From Deltaproteobacteria bacterium (GTDB taxonomy: Bacteria; Myxococcota_A; Polyangia; Polyangiales; Houyiibacteriaceae), in contig JAEPMI010000001.1 in NCBI GenBank assembly GCA_017644045.1, positions 612,470 to 676,469 of the forward strand: 64,000 nt of DNA, in the 5' to 3' direction. The notes beneath the pieces are model-generated. The model saw nothing but the letters and a program-made list of their open reading frames with translations, was not told the origin of the DNA and made no database searches. A program made the position numbers and the translations under genes. Positions 58,586 through 64,000 of this stretch are shown one piece after another (positions within the stretch are counted from its first letter, which is position 1; the number at the start of each line of letters is the position of its first letter).

Positions 58586-59181
58586 GAAGCACTCCGAATC
58601 TCGAAGACGCCGAAGAAGTCGCACTCCTGTCTCGACCGCGGGTCACAGTCCTCCGGCAGGTCGGGAGGCGAGAGGAGCGGGAGCGCGGCGCAGTCCAGCG
58701 CGCCATCGCCGGCGACGATGCGCAGCTCGAGGCCGCCCTCCTCGAGCAGCGTCACGAAGACCATCGCGTCCCGACCCGCGAGCGGTCCGCGCGTCGGCTC
58801 GAGCGCGTACACGTAGGTGCGCACGCGGCTCGACCCGGGGACCTCGAGATCCGAGAGCGCGTCGTGGGACAACGCGGGCACGGGACGCAGCGGCTCGTCC
58901 ACGAGGGTCGCGGTTCCGATCCCGCAGTGCTCGTCGTCGGTCGAGAGGCGACCGGGCCCAGCGCCGGTGGTCTCGTCGTAGGTGAGGATCGTCGGGTCGA
59001 AGTCATCGAGCGTGAGGGTCGTACCACCGCGGAAACCGCGGCGGATGAAGGAGCACGGACCGGTCCCGTCCGCGCACGCCAACCCGCCGAGGACGTCACC
59101 GGAGTAGTCACCGCGGTACTCGCCGAGCTCGGTGCATCCCGAGGCGGCGAGAGCGAACGCGAAGACGAAGACGCGGGCCAT
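58582..59181 (-). CDS. Putative lipoprotein upstream of tsaD
   Basis: A 199-residue protein with a lipoprotein signal (ARVFVFAFALAASGCTEL, Cys16). The mature domain has GDYSGDVLGGLACADGTGPCSF and a beta-rich, acidic sequence with a few cysteines; no family is recognised. Its stop overlaps the tsaD start (GTGA), so the two are translated together although functionally unrelated, perhaps only for convenience of transcription. A surface or periplasmic location is likely. Confidence 0.7.
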   Translation of the reverse strand: MARVFVFAFALAASGCTELGEYRGDYSGDVLGGLACADGTGPCSFIRRGFRGGTTLTLDDFDPTILTYDETTGAGPGRLSTDDEHCGIGTATLVDEPLRPVPALSHDALSDLEVPGSSRVRTYVYALEPTRGPLAGRDAMVFVTLLEEGGLELRIVAGDGALDCAALPLLSPPDLPEDCDPRSRQECDFFGVFEIRSAS

Positions 59182-59217
59182 CGGGAGCAGGGTAGCTCAG
59201 CCGATGGCCCGGGCCAC

Positions 59218-61007
<1,790 letters not shown>

Positions 61008-61011
<4 letters not shown>

Positions 61012-62852
61012 CGGGACACCTTCCGGCGGAAGAAGAAGAAGCAAGCGACCGAGAGCCACCAGACCGCGCCGACTGGCGGCGCGCCCCCTACGGCGCAGCC
61101 ACCGCCGTCGTTACGGGGAATCGACTCGGTGTCGATGCAGACCGAGTTCACCCCGTCTGCGGAGCGGACGCAAGCGAAGCCCGGAGCGCAGGTGCTCTCC
61201 GAGTCGCAGAAGCGCGTGCAGACGCTGCGGCTTCCATCCGGGAGCGGCTGGCAGAAGTCGCTGATGCACTCCTCGTCGGAGGTGCAGTCGCTGCCGACGA
61301 TCCCGAGGTCGGGCGCGCAGAGCGAGGCCTCGCCCACGGACAGACAGCTGAAGGCGGCGGGGCAGTCCTCGTCGGTGCCGCAGAAGAGCGTGCACCAGGC
61401 GTCGTCACCTCGAACGGCACAGAAGAGCCCCTCGCTGCAGTCGAGGTTGTCGATGCAGTTCTGGCCCGCGCCGCTGCGGTCACCGCGGACACACTGGCTC
61501 GAGCTCGGGTCCTCCATCACGCGGCAGTGGTAGCCGGAGCCGCACTCGTCGTCGGTGGCGCAGCCGCGGGTGCAATACGAGTCGCCGGCCTCGGCCAGAC
61601 ACGAGCCGGACTGGCACTCGCCGTCCTCCTCGCAGGGCTCACCGAGACCGCGCGGTGCGCTGAGGATGTCCTCGGGGACGCAGCCGCCGCAGGTTCCCGG
61701 ACCGGCCACGCAGACCTCGCCGTGGAGGCACATCCCAGCGTCACCGACGCAGGGGTCCAGGCAGCGCTGGACGCCGTCACCGGGGTCGGCGCAATGGAGC
61801 GACGCACAGTCGGTCGCCATGGTGCACTCCTCGTCGATGGCGAGGGTGCCCGCGGCGCCGGGCTCGCAGCGTCCGTCGCATCCATCCGTCTGCGCACAGT
61901 AGAGGCCGGTGCCGCAGCCGGTGAAGGGCCGGACCGGGTCGCAGTCCTGGGTGCAGATGCGGCCGCCATCGGTGTCCTCGCAGCGGTTGGTGAGGCACTC
62001 GTCGCCCGAGGTGCAGGTCTCACCGACGTCGAGGCAGGTCTCGTCGACCAGACCATCGCAATCGTTGTCGCCGCCGTCGCACGCCTCTTCGCCGTCGTCC
62101 GTGCAAGCGCCCGCGGCGCGAAGCACGTCGTCGATGTTCTCGAGGAACGCGGCCACGTGGTTGTAGCCGTTCTCACCCACGCCACACGCGCTGCCGAAGC
62201 TGGCGATGCCCGCGATCTGGCCGTCGGCGGTCAGCAGCGGCCCACCCGAGTCGCCCTGGCAGATGGTGGGCGGCGTGTAAATGACGCCCTGGCTCTCGGC
62301 GTAGCGAGAGACCGTGGTCCCCACGCGGTACTTCACGCCCGCGCCGCCGGCCGGCGTCTCGCCGAAGCCCACCGCCTTCATCTCGGTGCCGATGAGGTCG
62401 AGGGGATCGCCGCGGTAGACCGGGAAGGGTGGCGCCGGCGCGTCCGAGCGGAGTGTGATCACGGCGATGTCCTGGCCGACGAGGCCCCGGAGGCCGAACT
62501 CGCTGTAGGACCCTTCGGTGGTCCACACGTCGATGGCCCCGAAGGTCTGGGTCAGGCCGCGGATGTTGTCGCCGATGCCGATGACGAAGCTGGACGGGGG
62601 GCTCGGGTTCTCGACGTCCGGGTTCTGAACGCAGTGCTTCGCGGTGAGCACCACGCGTGACGCGATCAGGGAACCAGTGCACAGGCCGCCGGCGCGGTTG
62701 AGCACTGCGACGACCGAGTCCTCGTTCATCGCGGTGCGCTCGCCGTCGACGATCGCCCACTCCGCGGAAGCGGTGGGAGGGGGCGCCGACTCTCCGCACG
62801 CGGCGAGAAGAAAGAGAGAAGAAAAAAGAGAGGCGGAGATCCGCAGCCGCAT
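61008..62852 (-). CDS. Secreted trypsin-like protease with Cys-rich repeats and MYXO-CTERM (paralogue)
   Basis: A 614-residue paralogue of the next gene. A lipoprotein signal (LFSSLFLLAACGES) precedes an S1 domain with His73, Asp128 and Ser202 (TAKHC, GQDIAVI, GDSGGP), then DGGDNDCDGLVDETC and Cys-rich units through residue 575. The C-terminus has GGGCAVGG, an aromatic hydrophobic segment FFFF and RRKVSR, a variant MYXO-CTERM. The tandem pair probably arose by duplication. Expected at the cell surface or secreted, acting on prey or matrix proteins (inference). Confidence 0.88.
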
Positions 62853-63147
62853 GAGGCCTCGATCCGGTCAAGTAGTGGGGAGGGAAAGCGGGGCTCGCGT
62901 CACACCAACGGCCCGGCCAGCTGTCTGGGGCCAAGCGCGTGGGGAGTCACGCCAGGCCGGCGGAAGCTAGCAACCCCGAAAAGTAGGGCGCAAGGCGACC
63001 CTCGATGGGGATTCGTTCGGTCACGAGGCCCACTTGCGTTCGACCCCGCGATTGCAGGGGCTGCGCGGGATTTGCACAGCGTGAGCCGACTCACGCACAT
63101 CTGACCACCTTGTGCTCCGCAGGTCGGGACGATGTGCGGAACGATGT
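62853..63147. other. Intergenic region with a 7-bp dyad
   Basis: No credible gene. It contains GCGTGAG-CCGA-CTCACGC at 63079-63096, a perfect dyad about 50 nt past the end of the TPR gene. The half-sites resemble GTGAGCACTCAC at 14544-14555. The stretch next to 62852 should hold the protease promoter, but no convincing -35/-10 pair can be picked out. Confidence 0.5.
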
Positions 63148-64000
63148 TCAGCTGGCGAGGAGCACCGCGTCGCGCCAACGGCGCGTCGCGAGGGCGTCAC
63201 CAGCGCTTGCGGCGCGGGCCGCGGCCGTCTCGTAGTGGCCGCGTGCGGTCTCCCGATCGCCGGCGAGCTCCGCGATGCGACCGAGCAAGCCGGACGCGCG
63301 AGCGACCAGGGCGCCGGCGCCAGCGTCCTCTGCGAGCTTGCGACCGGTGTCGGCCTGCTCGCGGCACTGGTCGGCGTCCCCGATGGCGAGCAGGACCTCG
63401 GCGAGGTCGAGCCGGACTCGCGCTCGGGTGGTCAGATCGCCGCTGCTGCCTTCGAGGAGCTCGAGGGCGCGACGATAAGCGTTCGCCGCGCCGGCGGGAT
63501 CGCCATCGGACGCACGCGACTCGCCGAGCGCGAGCTGCACGTCGCTCTCGACCTCCGGGTCCTCGCCGGCGACGATCTCGAGCGCCTGTCCGAACTGTCG
63601 CATCGCGTCCCGGCGACGGTCGCGAAGAGTCGCGATGCGACCGAGGACCACGTGCATCCGTGCCCGCGCCGAAGAGAAGCGACCGGTGAGGTCGAAGGCC
63701 TCGCGAACGACGCCGTCCGCCCCCGCGAGATCGCCAGCTCGCGCCATCGCCCAGCCGAGCTTGCGGCTGAAGGTCACGAGGGCGGTGTCCATCACGGTGT
63801 CGCCGCTCTCGAGCATCTCGCGACGTGCCAGCTCGAGCGCGCGCCGGTACGCCAACACCGCCGCGCGGGTGTCGCCACGACGGAGCGCGGTGTCGCCCAT
63901 CCGCTCCAGCGTCATCAGCGAGCGCATCGGCTGCCCCGAGCGATAGGCATGCTCGGCCCGGACCTCGAGCGGCGCGCCGCGCTCGGTCACCAAGGCCAGG
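63148..64000 (-). CDS. TPR-repeat protein (5' end outside window)
   Basis: The frame is open to the right edge, so only the C-terminal 280 or so residues are visible. They form helical tetratricopeptide-type units with RRGDTRAAVLAYRRALELAR, GRIATLRDRRRDAMRQFGQALEIV, SDGDPAGAANAYRRALELLE and AELAGDRETARGHYETAAARA. Such tails occur on myxobacterial Ser/Thr kinases and on adaptor proteins, but the N-terminal domain cannot be seen. No catalytic motif is in the visible part. Confidence 0.75.
   Translation of the reverse strand, partial: LALVTERGAPLEVRAEHAYRSGQPMRSLMTLERMGDTALRRGDTRAAVLAYRRALELARREMLESGDTVMDTALVTFSRKLGWAMARAGDLAGADGVVREAFDLTGRFSSARARMHVVLGRIATLRDRRRDAMRQFGQALEIVAGEDPEVESDVQLALGESRASDGDPAGAANAYRRALELLEGSSGDLTTRARVRLDLAEVLLAIGDADQCREQADTGRKLAEDAGAGALVARASGLLGRIAELAGDRETARGHYETAAARAASAGDALATRRWRDAVLLAS

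Overview
This window comes from a high-GC genome that looks like a myxobacterium (Myxococcota, possibly a Sandaracinaceae or other Polyangia member; the lineage is inferred, not proven). The clues are MYXO-CTERM-like C-termini (a hydrophobic stretch ending in RRRR or similar), several serine/threonine protein kinases, a DUF1592/DUF1588 plus DUF1552 pair, secreted cysteine-rich proteases with DNDCDG calcium-type motifs, many lipoproteins, and genes packed with 4-nt NTGA start/stop overlaps. No rRNA, CRISPR array, transposase or integrase was seen.

Layout. 1-2.3 kb: end of a haem-motif DUF1592-type protein and its Tat-exported DUF1552 partner. 2.3-5.3 kb: zinc-ribbon membrane protein, TetR regulator with hydrolase, lipoprotein. 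5.4-14.5 kb (all minus): Ser/Thr kinase, trmH, class A penicillin-binding protein, exported FG-GAP protein, substrate-binding protein and NtrY-like kinase, partly overlapping and probably one envelope-related transcription unit. 14.5-17.8 kb: ECF sigma / anti-sigma operon and an HtrA protease. 18-25 kb: DUF3604 protein, zinc-less DksA-like protein, moaB, metallo-beta-lactamase-fold enzyme, folE2-queD, two methyltransferase-type genes. 25-30.5 kb: two-component genes, a triple YbjQ-like protein and a DUF4303/beta-propeller fusion.

30.5-41.6 kb is the most accessory-looking part. It holds a DUF1428 / ECF sigma / GFA operon and a cluster of hybrid kinase, catalytically dead KAS III-like protein, unknown protein and TPP enzyme. 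It ends in a probable island next to tRNA-Lys (38.2-41.6 kb) carrying SRPBCC-ArsR, a TetR gene divergent from a rifampin ADP-ribosyltransferase (arr), and a 1-kb cassette of unknown genes between perfect 54-bp direct repeats. The displaced 3' end of tRNA-Lys with its terminator is recognisable at the far end of the island.

41.6-64 kb: tRNA-Lys, -Arg and -His, SpoU methylase, thioredoxin-fold protein, choice-of-anchor-type MYXO-CTERM protein, aminotransferase, secreted lipase with an inserted P-domain, penicillin-acylase lipoprotein, receiver-Ser/Thr-kinase fusion divergent from a sensor kinase, tsaD, two paralogous trypsin-like Cys-rich proteases, and a TPR protein running off the right edge.

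A non-coding theme crosses the window. At least five gene ends carry a composite repeat of regularly spaced GGG runs, four of them sharing the 16-mer AGGGCGAGGGTGAGGG on the plus strand just before the stop codon of a minus-strand gene, often with a mirrored C-rich block or a GC hairpin. It looks like a dispersed G-quadruplex/hairpin transcription-end element.
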